From Paenibacillus terrae (lineage in GTDB: Bacteria > Bacillota > Bacilli > Paenibacillales > Paenibacillaceae), in NCBI RefSeq assembly GCF_000943545.1, contig NZ_JTHP01000014.1, positions 34,481-98,480 on the forward strand: DNA of 64,000 nt. Reading direction: 5' to 3'. A program made the translations under genes and the position numbers. Shown here piece after piece: positions 53,107-60,992 of this stretch (within the stretch, counting starts at the first letter, position 1; each line of letters starts with the position of its first letter). Under the pieces are notes generated by a model. The model worked only from the letters and a program-made list of their open reading frames with translations, did not search any database and was not told the DNA's origin.

Positions 53107-53228
53107 CAAAGTTGGACGGCTGTGTCCAATTGTTTAACGTAGTGTTAAACCCAATTACCTATAAATCAAGCTTTCTTCAACTTGCGGAAATCCAATTGAA
53201 TACTTTATATGTAGTTACATAGTACTTT
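53107..53228. repeat. Hairpin array, copy B
   Basis: A run of short inverted repeats: TTGGAC-GGCTGT-GTCCAA (53112-53129), GTTTAAC-GTAGT-GTTAAAC (53132-53150), TTTCTTCAACTTGCGGAAA (53173-53191), and TATGTAGTTACATA (53208-53221). The same elements in the same order occur at 62.27-62.46 kb. It ends about 150 nt before the gene at 53377. Confidence 0.75.
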
Positions 53229-53376
53229 TTCTTAATCATTATGGGGTTAATCTTCATAATATCCTAATTATTTGAAACCATGTAGGCACATCGTCGTATA
53301 CCCATATGCAACCTTAAACGCATGGGGATACATGCACACACAAATAACTTCGCATATGCGAAAAGGAGTTAATCAA

Positions 53377-53850
53377 ATGACTATATTATTAAAGAAACTC
53401 ACACACACCAATCCATCTCATGCAGCGCAACCAGATACATATAGTATAAGTCAAGCAACACATGAACGTAACATTGCACTGGAACAACTATTCGTCGAAT
53501 TTGAAATCAAGCCTACAGCAGTTATCATCATTGACGATATGAAGTTTATGCTCAAAACTGTTGAGCGTGTGAACGAATTTGCTAATCGGATGCTGAGCGA
53601 AGATTCGCCTTTATCCTTGATCGTAAAGATGAGGAAAGAAGATATTGACGCTTACGGTTATAATGTCAAAGCTGACTTCGTTTATGACTATTATCGTAAC
53701 AAGAAAGCCGCATTTGAAAAGTTGTTTCAAGAACCAGCACATGATTGGAAGATGGATAGATACGAAACTGATGATCCTGAACGTATCTATGACACATATT
53801 TTGCACAAGGTAAATACTCACATATGACGGAAGTGGCATTATTCGCTTAG
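53377..53850 (+). CDS. Hypothetical protein (157 aa)
   Basis: Start ATG with AAAAGGAG nearby. The product is soluble, with IKPTAVIIIDDMKFMLKTVE and DPERIYDTYFAQGKYSHMTE as the clearest segments. I do not recognise a family. A CGCATATGCG palindrome (53351-53360) and the hairpin array lie directly upstream. It sits between the two copies of the putative AloR site, on the other strand from aloR. Confidence 0.65.
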   Translation: MTILLKKLTHTNPSHAAQPDTYSISQATHERNIALEQLFVEFEIKPTAVIIIDDMKFMLKTVERVNEFANRMLSEDSPLSLIVKMRKEDIDAYGYNVKADFVYDYYRNKKAAFEKLFQEPAHDWKMDRYETDDPERIYDTYFAQGKYSHMTEVALFA

Positions 53851-53854
53851 TAAA

Positions 53855-53895
53855 AATAAAAAAAGCCCTCCAAAAGATTAATTTCTTAGGAGGGC
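53855..53895 (-). terminator. Terminator for a minus-strand transcript
   Basis: GCCCTCC (53865) pairs with GGAGGGC (53889). Only the minus strand has a T run after the stem (TTTTTTTATTTTT). No minus-strand gene lies upstream within 400 bp, so it may end an unrecognised minus-strand RNA. Confidence 0.6.
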
Positions 53896-54037
53896 AGGAG
53901 AGATTAGTCTTTATAAAATTATCATTTGATTACAATGCATTGTGAATGTACGCTACCCAATAAATGTACCCCTTAATCACGAAATCATTGTAAACTATCC
54001 CAAAAGGTATCGTGAGTACAAATATGAAAGGTCTATC

Positions 54038-54062
54038 ATTTTGTTCCAAAAGATGGTATGAT
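54038..54062 (+). promoter_or_regulatory. Putative AloR-controlled promoter, copy 2
   Basis: ATTTTGTTCCAAAAGATGG followed by TATGAT on the plus strand, the same arrangement as upstream of aloR. It faces the small secreted-protein cluster at 54315-55639, with a leader of about 245 nt. Confidence 0.6.
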
Positions 54063-54067
54063 TACGA

Positions 54068-54163
54068 GCAATAAAATATAACCAACGATTTGCTACCCGT
54101 TACTATATCGACTTCAACCAAGCACGTGCTGAACTCCAGACCATGTCCACCACCACAGACTAA
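54068..54163 (+). pseudogene. C-terminal scrap of an unidentified gene
   Basis: A 31-codon frame without a start, reading RFATRYYIDFNQARAELQTM before its stop. The residue choice looks coding, but no family is recognised. It lies inside the leader of the bacteriocin-like cluster. Confidence 0.3.
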
Positions 54164-54314
54164 TACCTCCACCTACAGGAAAGGTTATTTTCATTTACAC
54201 AAACTTCTTGACGCTGCCGGATTTTTCCACTATAATATGGATAAATAAGTTAATAGATTACATAAATAGAAATCTACATCTTGCGCTTCGAATTTTGATC
54301 ATAGGGAGGCAGAA

Positions 54315-54422
54315 ATGCTTAGAGACAAATGGAAACTGATTTTTGTCGGAATGTTAACTGTAGTAAATGGACAAGAAGAATTTGTAAGGGAATTAGAGAT
54401 TCAGGAAGATAAAAGCAGGTAG
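54315..54422 (+). CDS. Small hypothetical protein (35 aa)
   Basis: ATG after GGGAGGCAGAA opens 35 codons (MLRDKWKLIFVGMLTVVNGQ then an acidic tail). The stop lies 8 nt before the next start, whose ribosome site overlaps it. A short hydrophobic middle could touch the membrane. Function unknown; it is the first gene of the secreted-protein cluster. Confidence 0.5.
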   Translation: MLRDKWKLIFVGMLTVVNGQEEFVRELEIQEDKSR

Positions 54423-54430
54423 GAGCGTGA

Positions 54431-54695
54431 ATGTTATTGAAATTTAAGAAGACTTGGTTAATTGCGGGTACATTTGCCCTAAGCTTCAGCTTAATGGGCA
54501 ACGTGTCAGGAGACCAACTCAGGGCAGGAAAAGAAATCCAAATCCAGGCCTAGCAGCATTCAGTTCTATAATACACTCCCAGGTACGCCGGACAACGAGA
54601 AAGAAAAAGCCCTCATTGAACATGCAGATGCTATCGAACTGGTATCTAAGCAATTGCGTACAGACGGTATCAATCTTGAAGAGGAAATGTTATGA
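54431..54695 (+). pseudogene. Small secreted peptide gene, frameshifted
   Basis: ATG with TAGGAG nearby starts a clear signal peptide (KKTWLIAGTFALSFSLMG) that in this frame ends after 40 codons. The coding signal continues in another frame (QETNSGQEKKSKSRPSSIQF, then KALIEHADAIELVSKQLRTD) to the stop at 54695, so one base appears to be missing near 54505. An intact version would be about 87 residues. It lies 29 nt before the bacteriocin-like gene. Confidence 0.6.
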
Positions 54696-54724
54696 CGAAA
54701 TATTAAAAAATGGGAGGTTTTATT

Positions 54725-55429
54725 ATGTTAAAGGCGAAAAAGGTCTTTTTGCCAGTATTAATGATTTTGTCTATTTTCTGTTTAAGTTTATCTCCGAATT
54801 TGAGTGTTAAAGCACAAGCAGATAACAGCCAAAATATTGTTATAGTTACAGGTAATGAAGCCAAGGAATTGATCGATGCAACGCTACATGGAGTAGAAGA
54901 AGGTGAAATTGAGAATATCGCCCCTGTGACTGCTTTTGATTTGGAAAAATCGAGTGTGTACACGGTTGGCGGTGGAGTTACGGTTGTTACAGTTCCTTTG
55001 CATGGGGATTATAGCCTTCCTAGTAACGTAACAGTATTCTTCAATGAGGATAATACCGTATTGCAGACAAATGAAATGTTGGTGACCAAGAATGAGGCAG
55101 GAAACTTCCGAGTTGAGACGTATTTGAATGGATCAGTTGTTAAATCCGTGGACACTGACAGACCTTATATCACAGATGAAAAAATGCTTGCAGAAGAGCC
55201 AGTTAACTCTGGAATTCAACCGCAGAGTGTAGGCAAAGTGGCAGGTTGTCTTGGAGCAGTGCTTGGCGTTGGTGGTACGGTGGCTTATATTATTGCGGTT
55301 GCGTGCGGTGGTTCGTGTGCAGCACCGACACCAGTGACTGCTCCGATATGTGCTGCATGTATTGGTGCATATGCAGTTCTTGGTGCTGGTGGTATCGCTG
55401 GAGTAGTAGCTTGTTTCAATTACCTGTGA
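54725..55429 (+). CDS. Bacteriocin-like preproprotein (halocin C8-like organisation)
   Basis: 234 residues after a GGGAGG site: a Sec signal peptide (~1-31, KAQA), a ~130-residue hydrophilic domain (NIVIVTGNEAKELIDATLHG; VYTVGGGVTVVTVPLHGDYS), then a C-terminal ~60-residue segment rich in Gly/Ala/Val with six Cys (VAGCLGAVLGVGGTVAYIIA; VACGGSCAAP; PICAACIGAYAVLGAGG; VVACF). This layout, a secreted carrier or immunity domain plus a hydrophobic Cys-rich tail, resembles halocin C8 precursors. The assignment is by architecture, not by a search. A small membrane protein gene follows at once. Confidence 0.65.
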   Translation: MLKAKKVFLPVLMILSIFCLSLSPNLSVKAQADNSQNIVIVTGNEAKELIDATLHGVEEGEIENIAPVTAFDLEKSSVYTVGGGVTVVTVPLHGDYSLPSNVTVFFNEDNTVLQTNEMLVTKNEAGNFRVETYLNGSVVKSVDTDRPYITDEKMLAEEPVNSGIQPQSVGKVAGCLGAVLGVGGTVAYIIAVACGGSCAAPTPVTAPICAACIGAYAVLGAGGIAGVVACFNYL

Positions 55430-55438
55430 GGTGATTTG

Positions 55439-55639
55439 ATGAACAAGATTTTAGCGTTCTCGATTTTGGGAATGGGTATAACTGGTGCCGTTTTAATCAT
55501 CTCAATTGCTCTGTTGTTTAACTCCCCAATAGGAAATGTGTTGAAGATGGTTACTGCTGCTTCAACATTATCTTTTATTATATTTGCTGTCTCGGCTTTG
55601 GTATTTCGTCGGCGATTAGATGATGAAAAAAGAGAGTAA
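55439..55639 (+). CDS. Two-helix membrane protein, possible immunity partner
   Basis: 66 residues with two hydrophobic helices (LAFSILGMGITGAVLIISIA and STLSFIIFAVSALVF) and a basic/acidic tail RRRLDDEKRE. The ribosome site GAGGTGA overlaps the stop of the preceding gene, so it is translated with it. Small two-helix proteins beside bacteriocins are often immunity proteins; that role is inferred. Confidence 0.65.
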   Translation: MNKILAFSILGMGITGAVLIISIALLFNSPIGNVLKMVTAASTLSFIIFAVSALVFRRRLDDEKRE

Positions 55640-55710
55640 TATATTTATACTTCCTCAATTTAGGACGAATGATTCCCAGTAGCAATCCTAACAATGTTTC
55701 TACTCAAGAA

Positions 55711-55745
55711 AAAAAGCATCTCCTTCAGGAGATGCCTTTTTTTCT
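55711..55745. terminator. Strong terminator of the bacteriocin-like cluster
   Basis: GCATCTCCT TC AGGAGATGC flanked by A7 on the left and T9 on the right, so it works in both directions. Confidence 0.9.
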
Positions 55746-55786
55746 GCTTATCTTCAGAAAGTAATGAAATATATCTCCTCCAACAT

Positions 55787-56087
55787 GGGGTAGTACCAGC
55801 GTTGCTGACACCACCCGCAAACGAGTGGATTAAATAGGGAATTTATTAATAACCTCGTTATATTCATTTTGTGCATCGGTAATCGCTGGCGTATGGCTTT
55901 CGGTTGCTATTGACTTACTCATGCGTGCCGTTTTCTTGCTGTTGCGTTTCAAACGAATATTTCGGAACCCCCCCCCCTTGGATCAAACAATCACGGTTCG
56001 TGATTCATGATTTAACTTGGGATTCCTCAAATTTAACATTTTTATCCAAACGTTTGCGGGTGGTGTCAGCTACGCTGGTACTACCCC
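55787..56087. mobile_element. MITE-like element or IS remnant with 37-bp inverted ends
   Basis: GGGGTAGTACCAGCGTTGCT and 17 further bases (55787-55823) are repeated in inverse at 56051-56087 with one mismatch; weaker similarity continues a further ~10 bp inward. The 301-bp body has no full transposase. On the minus strand a short frame SKSIATESHTPAITDAQNEY may be the end of one. A run of ten C lies inside (55968-55977). No clear target duplication is seen. Confidence 0.8.
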
Positions 56088-56215
56088 TAGTATGTGGAAT
56101 TTGTTTCTACGGTATATCGTCCATATAGGTGGTTATTCTATCTTTTTTTGGACTCTGTGAAAAAATAATGGATAAAAAAGTAACTATTTTCCTTTTTGGG
56201 CGTCTATATATGTGA

Positions 56216-56314
56216 GGGAAATCCTCAAAACTTGTTATAGAAGTGGTAAGCAATGAGTTGGATAATGAGTATGAGGAACTCAAAATCCTGTATGCCAAAC
56301 CTCATACATCTTAA
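56216..56314 (+). pseudogene. C-terminal scrap of an unidentified gene
   Basis: A 32-codon open stretch without a start (VIEVVSNELDNEYEELKILY before the end) has coding-like composition. It lies 130 bp to the right of the inverted-repeat element and could be the end of a gene that the element or a deletion destroyed. Confidence 0.3.
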
Positions 56315-56543
56315 TGGGGATCACATAGGGAGGTGTTCTTTTATAGAAAATTAGAGGAATGGAGTTTTACTAATTTGAAGGAAGCATTATATATCAGGCA
56401 TAGAGGTCTAACTATAAACCTCAACATTATTAACAATATATAGTCCAAATTCAATCTTGAAACCGTCTTCATAAGAGAGGTAAATAGTGTATATTGTATT
56501 ATTTTTACTCATATGTTATATCTCGATTTAGGGAGGATATGGA

Positions 56544-57074
56544 ATGAAAAAAAAGGATATTTACAAGGTTACGACTAAAAAAATTGTTACAATTGCTGCA
56601 CTTACTATTTTATCGTTACACAGTTCATTGCTTTTTCCTTTGCAAGCATCTGCTGCTACCACATCCTTATTGTCGTGGGATTTAGTTGATTCTACTAAGC
56701 ACCTAGAATGGGGAGGAAATACAGCTTATCAAACTTCATTTAATAACGGGGTAAATACATGGGAAAATTATAAGTTTGGTATTATTAGACCGGACTATGC
56801 ATCAACTATTGAAGATGTTACTTTGTCCGACTACTACGCTACAAATAATACTGCTGCTCTAACCTATCCATCAGGTAGGATTACATTCAATAGATATCAA
56901 ATGGATCAGTATAGCTCTGCTGAGAAACAAAATGTTGCCACTCATGAGCTTGGTCATGCTCTTGGGTTGGATCATAATACACGTAATGATTTAATGTATG
57001 CGTATGTTACGTCCATAACAAAGCTCAGCGCTAATGATAAGGCTTCATACGATCTTGCTTATAAAAGATACTAA
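56544..57074 (+). CDS. Secreted matrixin-type zinc metalloprotease
   Basis: 176 residues with a Sec signal peptide (~1-37, ending QASAA) and a compact catalytic domain carrying the extended zinc motif HELGHALGLDH in NVATHELGHALGLDHN, followed by a Met-turn (DLMYAY). This is the matrixin/M10 form with no visible propeptide cysteine switch. Start after GGGAGG. It lies 18 nt before a lipoprotein gene, which may be its partner or inhibitor. Confidence 0.87.
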   Translation: MKKKDIYKVTTKKIVTIAALTILSLHSSLLFPLQASAATTSLLSWDLVDSTKHLEWGGNTAYQTSFNNGVNTWENYKFGIIRPDYASTIEDVTLSDYYATNNTAALTYPSGRITFNRYQMDQYSSAEKQNVATHELGHALGLDHNTRNDLMYAYVTSITKLSANDKASYDLAYKRY

Positions 57075-57092
57075 TTTAAGGAGGTACAACCA

Positions 57093-57770
57093 ATGAGAAT
57101 TAGCATGAAGAAATCATTTATGTTCTTGTCTATTTTCACTACGATTGCAATACTGGCTTCCGGCTGTTCAAATCCTGAGATAGAAAAGAATATGACGAAG
57201 TCTGGCGAAATTCCAACTAGCTATATACATGCATCATTTGTTATAGATATAAATAACCCCAAAGAGGTTGTAGGTTATGCTGACTATGCGTTTGTAGGCC
57301 TCGTAGAAGAAATGACGGGAACGGATTATAAATTCCCTGTAACGAAAGAAACGGAGGATGGTTCCGAAGTATTGACGATGCCCTATACGAATTATTCCGT
57401 TAAAGTGCTTGATAATATAAAGGGTAATCTAAGGAAGGATGTTTCCATTCCAATTCAAAAATTCGGGGGTCTGAATGATGATAAGAGCACATATTTCTTA
57501 TTTGAAGATGATTCCCTACCACAAAAAGGAAAGGTATATGTGTTCACTGCGACCGCAGAGCAGGATGGTTCTTTACTAATATCAGGGCCTAATTCTAACA
57601 TAGAGGTAAAAACAGATTTCTTTTCGAAAAACAGTATCCAAGCACTTAGTGAAGAGAGCATTGCTAATGAACTAACCAAAACAGAGGAGCATAAAACGTA
57701 TCAAGATGCCTATAAAAACGAGATTGTTAAAGATCGAGAAAGGTCTACTTCCAAGTATGAGGCTTCTTAA
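57093..57770 (+). CDS. Lipoprotein of unknown function (225 aa)
   Basis: A signal sequence ends in the lipobox LASGC, so the protein is anchored outside the membrane. The body contains KEVVGYADYAFVGLVEEMTG and YTNYSVKVLDNIKGNLRKDV, which suggests an OB- or beta-rich domain, but I do not recognise the family by name. AAGGAGG precedes the ATG. It follows the matrixin gene closely and is probably on the same transcript. Confidence 0.75.
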   Translation: MRISMKKSFMFLSIFTTIAILASGCSNPEIEKNMTKSGEIPTSYIHASFVIDINNPKEVVGYADYAFVGLVEEMTGTDYKFPVTKETEDGSEVLTMPYTNYSVKVLDNIKGNLRKDVSIPIQKFGGLNDDKSTYFLFEDDSLPQKGKVYVFTATAEQDGSLLISGPNSNIEVKTDFFSKNSIQALSEESIANELTKTEEHKTYQDAYKNEIVKDRERSTSKYEAS

Positions 57771-58020
57771 TACGAGCATCTTTCATAAATTTCCGGTGCA
57801 ACCCCAATCGGATGAGGCGAAACTCTGAATACCAATTTCTGATATAGATTTTGTAAAGCAGTCTAAACCTCAAATAGGCTCTTCGCTCTATTGGATGGGT
57901 AAAGCCAGCTAGAGTAGAAACATAGGTTGGACTATTTTAATAGACTTCTAACCCCTTGGTATAAGTGGTATTCAGGTTCAGGGCTGGCATATCGGAAGTT
58001 GGTCATAGCACACAACAAAA
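57771..58020. other. Non-coding stretch, possibly structured
   Basis: About 250 bp, less AT-rich than its surroundings, without a frame longer than some 20 codons. Several possible stems (GGCTCTTCGC..., GGTTGGA...TCTAACC) are seen, but no known RNA family is recognised. Confidence 0.3.
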
Positions 58021-58060
58021 AAAGGGGAATTCTCATTATCATCTGAGAATTCCCCTTTAG
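58021..58060. terminator. Bidirectional terminator
   Basis: AAAGGGGAATTCTC and GAGAATTCCCCTTT form a perfect 14-bp stem followed by AGTTTTTT on the plus strand. It separates the plus-strand lipoprotein gene from minus-strand phage-like genes. Confidence 0.88.
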
Positions 58061-58064
58061 TTTT

Positions 58065-58478
58065 TTATTTTGTTACAGGTGTGGCAGCTACCGATGTATC
58101 CAATAATCGAATACCTTTATGGACTAGAATTTCGATCAACTTCAATTCTTTCTCAGTTGGTGTAACTTTCAGCCTACTCAACAATCCATCAACTGTTTCA
58201 ACGGCTACCTTCTCCTTTTGTTCAAATGTCAAAGTATCATTGGAATAGTTATGTACATATTCAATTACTTCACTTGCCACATCTAAAACAAAATTAGCTT
58301 TGCCTTTATGCTGTTCAGCAATTGGAAGAACCTCTAAAATCAATTTGCCTACATCGACACTCCCAAGAATGCCATCCGTATCACTCAGATTGACACCTCT
58401 CTTTTTAAACCAAGTAATAACCAATACGCCTAATAGCACAAACAACACTGTCCCACCAATAATATAGATATCATTCAC
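58065..58478 (-). CDS. Holin-like protein (phage LLH type)
   Basis: From GTG 58478 (AAGGAG nearby) a 137-residue protein with one N-terminal membrane helix (IGGTVLFVLLGVLVITWF) and a helical cytoplasmic part (KEKVAVETVDGLLSRLKVTP). Size and layout resemble phage holins of the LLH type. No endolysin is beside it, so the role is uncertain. Confidence 0.55.
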   Translation of the reverse strand: MNDIYIIGGTVLFVLLGVLVITWFKKRGVNLSDTDGILGSVDVGKLILEVLPIAEQHKGKANFVLDVASEVIEYVHNYSNDTLTFEQKEKVAVETVDGLLSRLKVTPTEKELKLIEILVHKGIRLLDTSVAATPVTK

Positions 58479-58543
58479 TTTACATTTCTCCTTGTTATAA
58501 GAATAAAAAGAGAGGAACATTTGTCCCTCTCTGTCTAAAACTA

Positions 58544-59293
58544 TTATTTATAATCCATGACATACTGTTCAGTATCATAAGCTAGTGATCTAGCTGCTGA
58601 TACATTCTCTGTACGAAGTGTTCTTTTCTTGCTCCATGTAGTTCCTTCTTTTGGATTGTTGAGAGGGGCTACCTTCTTTGTTTTTAACGTTTCTATTTTA
58701 CCGGGATCGTACCACATATTTTTTATTTTCATTAGAAGCTCTTCACTTTTATTAGCCCATTCATTGCCTAGTATTAAAAGGCCCAGTTGCTCAACGGTTG
58801 GCTTGCTAATTCCTCTGACTTCGAAATACTTATGCAATTTTTTTATAAATTTATTGTAATCTATTGCTTCAGGCATAGTGGGGAATATTATCGAACCGAC
58901 CATTGACTGAATTTCATGCTTTAAGGAATGTTCATCGGCTTTATTTTGTAGTAATGCAATGCCAGAAGATACATCGACTGCTCCTTTAAGAACATTGAAT
59001 CTAATAATACATCTCGAACCAACATGTAGTGTTCTTCCAGTTATCCTATTATGTAGTACAAAGTTGTGTTTTAAATTGGAGGTGTGACATAATTGACATC
59101 TATTACTGAAGTTATCCGAAGTTGAATCTATAACATCGGTAATGTCGAACTCTTTCTTTGCCTCATCAAAATTGTTAACAGAGCATCCTTCTAGCATATT
59201 TCTCACAATTAGCGGACTGGGGACCGAATTCTCCATTTTAGGATCGTATTTAATTACTATACGGTTCCTAGTAGTAAAATTCTTCAGATTCAA
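58544..59293 (-). CDS. Phage-type zinc-binding hypothetical protein
   Basis: A 249-residue protein. A zinc-binding pattern CQLCHTSNLKHNFVLHN followed by LHVGSRCIIRFN (CxxC ... HxGxxC) marks a small treble-clef-like domain seen in proteins of Bacillus phages. The C-terminal part is helical and basic. TTG start with GGAGAG. Function unknown. Confidence 0.7.
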   Translation of the reverse strand: MNLKNFTTRNRIVIKYDPKMENSVPSPLIVRNMLEGCSVNNFDEAKKEFDITDVIDSTSDNFSNRCQLCHTSNLKHNFVLHNRITGRTLHVGSRCIIRFNVLKGAVDVSSGIALLQNKADEHSLKHEIQSMVGSIIFPTMPEAIDYNKFIKKLHKYFEVRGISKPTVEQLGLLILGNEWANKSEELLMKIKNMWYDPGKIETLKTKKVAPLNNPKEGTTWSKKRTLRTENVSAARSLAYDTEQYVMDYK

Positions 59294-59729
59294 TCACTCT
59301 CCATACTATATTTAGAGATCATGTAACGTTTAATCTCCACATATAGTATATCCTAAATATTTCCGACTGTAAACGACAAAATAAGATATTTTATGTCGAT
59401 TAATGTCGAAATGTGAATCATTTAAAGAATCCTTTGCGGTATAACACAGTAATTAACCGATAAAAGTCATAACTACCGCCAGAAGTCGTATCAACCGCTC
59501 CAGCGTTTTTGGCTGCCACACAAGCTTCCGCAATTTGCGTATGGTATCGAGTCAAAAAATAACCTGAGTGTCGGAGTGGATGTGCTAGGGGCATTTCTGG
59601 AAATTAAAGTGTTGTTTTGGATGTAAAATACCCCCCATCGTATATTCTGTGTCTATTGGTATTGATCAGCAGACGCAATGAAAACCTAGACATGATTATC
59701 TAGGCTTGTAACAGTGTACACATATGAAT
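59294..59729. other. Non-coding region with a coding scrap
   Basis: About 440 bp. On the plus strand 59453-59626 is a 57-codon open stretch without a start, ending SVGVDVLGAFLEIKVLFWM; the composition looks like the C-terminus of a lost gene. Next to the minus-strand gene lie AT-rich sequences with repeated GTCGA. Confidence 0.35.
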
Positions 59730-60584
59730 TTAGAGTCTGTTCATCTTCTCTATCATCTTTTGTTTTGTTGGGTTAGCGTATAAGAGTGTAGTATGAATAT
59801 TGCTATGCCCTGCTTGGTTCGCCACTTCATGGACTGACATATCATTTTCTAATGCATAAGAGCAGAAGAAATGTCTCAGATCGTGAGGAGTTATTTCCTT
59901 TCCTACAATCGCTGAGTATTTATTGAAGAGTTTATTGATTACCGTTCTGTCTAACTTACCTCCTCTGTTACTTGGGAACAGATAATCACTTGTAATGCCC
60001 TTGTCTGAGCGATCTTTAATCCAACTCTGGATAGCTGTTCTCGCCTTGTCTCCCATAAACACAGTTCTAGTCTTCTTTCCTTTGCCTTCAGATACAATTA
60101 ATTCTCTTGAAGTCAAATTAAAATCAGTCACACGGATATTTAGAGCTTCACTAATCCGTAGTCCACAGTAGGCCAGTAATGACACGATAGCATAGTTCCG
60201 TTTTGACTCATGTTCCAGTACCAATTGTCTGAACTTCTCAACGTCAGCAAGTCCAACAGTAGCCAGTGAAGCATATTGACGTTGAATCTTTAACATATCC
60301 TTTTTATTAATCGCAACTTCTGACTGCACTCCTGATTCAATCAGGTAGTCGTTAAACTTGATAAGTGCGCTGATTTTAGCATTGATAGAAACAGGAGCAA
60401 GCTTCTTCACAGTTTTGAGATAACTAATGTAATCCTTCACATTCTCTCTATGCAGCTTATTGAACTCCATTCCTTTGCTTTCATCAAACCATTTCATAAA
60501 TCCACTTACATTAAGTATGTAACTTTTAATCGTATTCAAACTTTTTTCATCCTGCCGTAAGTATTCCTCAAAAGCGTGGATCAT
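59730..60584 (-). CDS. Tyrosine recombinase / integrase (XerC/D-like)
   Basis: 284 residues from ATG 60584 (GGGAGTGG before it). N-terminal SAM-like core-binding domain (FEEYLRQDEKSLNTIKSYIL) and C-terminal catalytic domain with Arg in LAYCGLRISEALNIR, HxxR in HDLRHFFCSYALE, His in AGHSNIHTTLLY and the Tyr in that last segment. All catalytic residues are present, so it should be active. Four copies of ATTATGTTGCA-like sequence lie upstream (60602-60713). It may integrate the element or resolve a plasmid. Confidence 0.9.
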   Translation of the reverse strand: MIHAFEEYLRQDEKSLNTIKSYILNVSGFMKWFDESKGMEFNKLHRENVKDYISYLKTVKKLAPVSINAKISALIKFNDYLIESGVQSEVAINKKDMLKIQRQYASLATVGLADVEKFRQLVLEHESKRNYAIVSLLAYCGLRISEALNIRVTDFNLTSRELIVSEGKGKKTRTVFMGDKARTAIQSWIKDRSDKGITSDYLFPSNRGGKLDRTVINKLFNKYSAIVGKEITPHDLRHFFCSYALENDMSVHEVANQAGHSNIHTTLLYANPTKQKMIEKMNRL

Positions 60585-60601
60585 CTTCACCACTCCCATA
60601 C

Positions 60602-60713
60602 AATTATGTTGCATTCGATTTAAGTGGATTTCATATAAATTATGTTGCATTATATAGTCTAATTATACTGTCATCCTATTCATTTTGCAACATAATTAAT
60701 ATTATGTGGCATT
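60602..60713. repeat. Repeated ATTATGTTGCA boxes upstream of the integrase
   Basis: AATTATGTTGCATT occurs at 60602-60615 and 60638-60651, its inverse at 60684-60697, and a variant AATATTATGTGGCATT at 60698-60713. The last two form an inverted repeat. They could bind the recombinase or a repressor, or be part of an attachment site. Confidence 0.65.
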
Positions 60714-60780
60714 ACTAGAATTGATGAAAATTATTGACTATACAACGTTCTGCCCGAACAATGGAGAATAAGAAATAACC

Positions 60781-60992
60781 ATCTTGAAATCAAGATAGTA
60801 GTAACCAAGCTGGTTAGCACTCATATATCTTTATAGTTGGCGACGTTGCCAGTTTAGAGAAGAAAAGTTGGACGCTGCGTACAATCCAATGTACAGCTTA
60901 GAAAATATCGAAGTCGTGTGATTTGTATGTGTACGTTAACCAGTCAATGTTGACGCTGTGTCAACCATTATGGGGTATCGCCAACTTTGGCG
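60781..60992. repeat. Hairpin array, copy C
   Basis: Consecutive inverted repeats: ATCTTGAAATCAAGAT (60781), AACCAAGCTGGTT (60803), TTGGCGACGTTGCCAG, TTGGACGCTGCG...TCCAA (60869-60889), TTGAC-GCTGT-GTCAA (60950-60964) and CGCCAA-CT-TTGGCG (60979-60992). Several stems and loops match those of copies B and D. Confidence 0.7.

Noticed and set aside
54431..54695. Second bypass element or programmed frameshift like that in yyaL
   Set aside because: No hairpin, slippery run or matched codons at the join; an ordinary frameshift is more likely.
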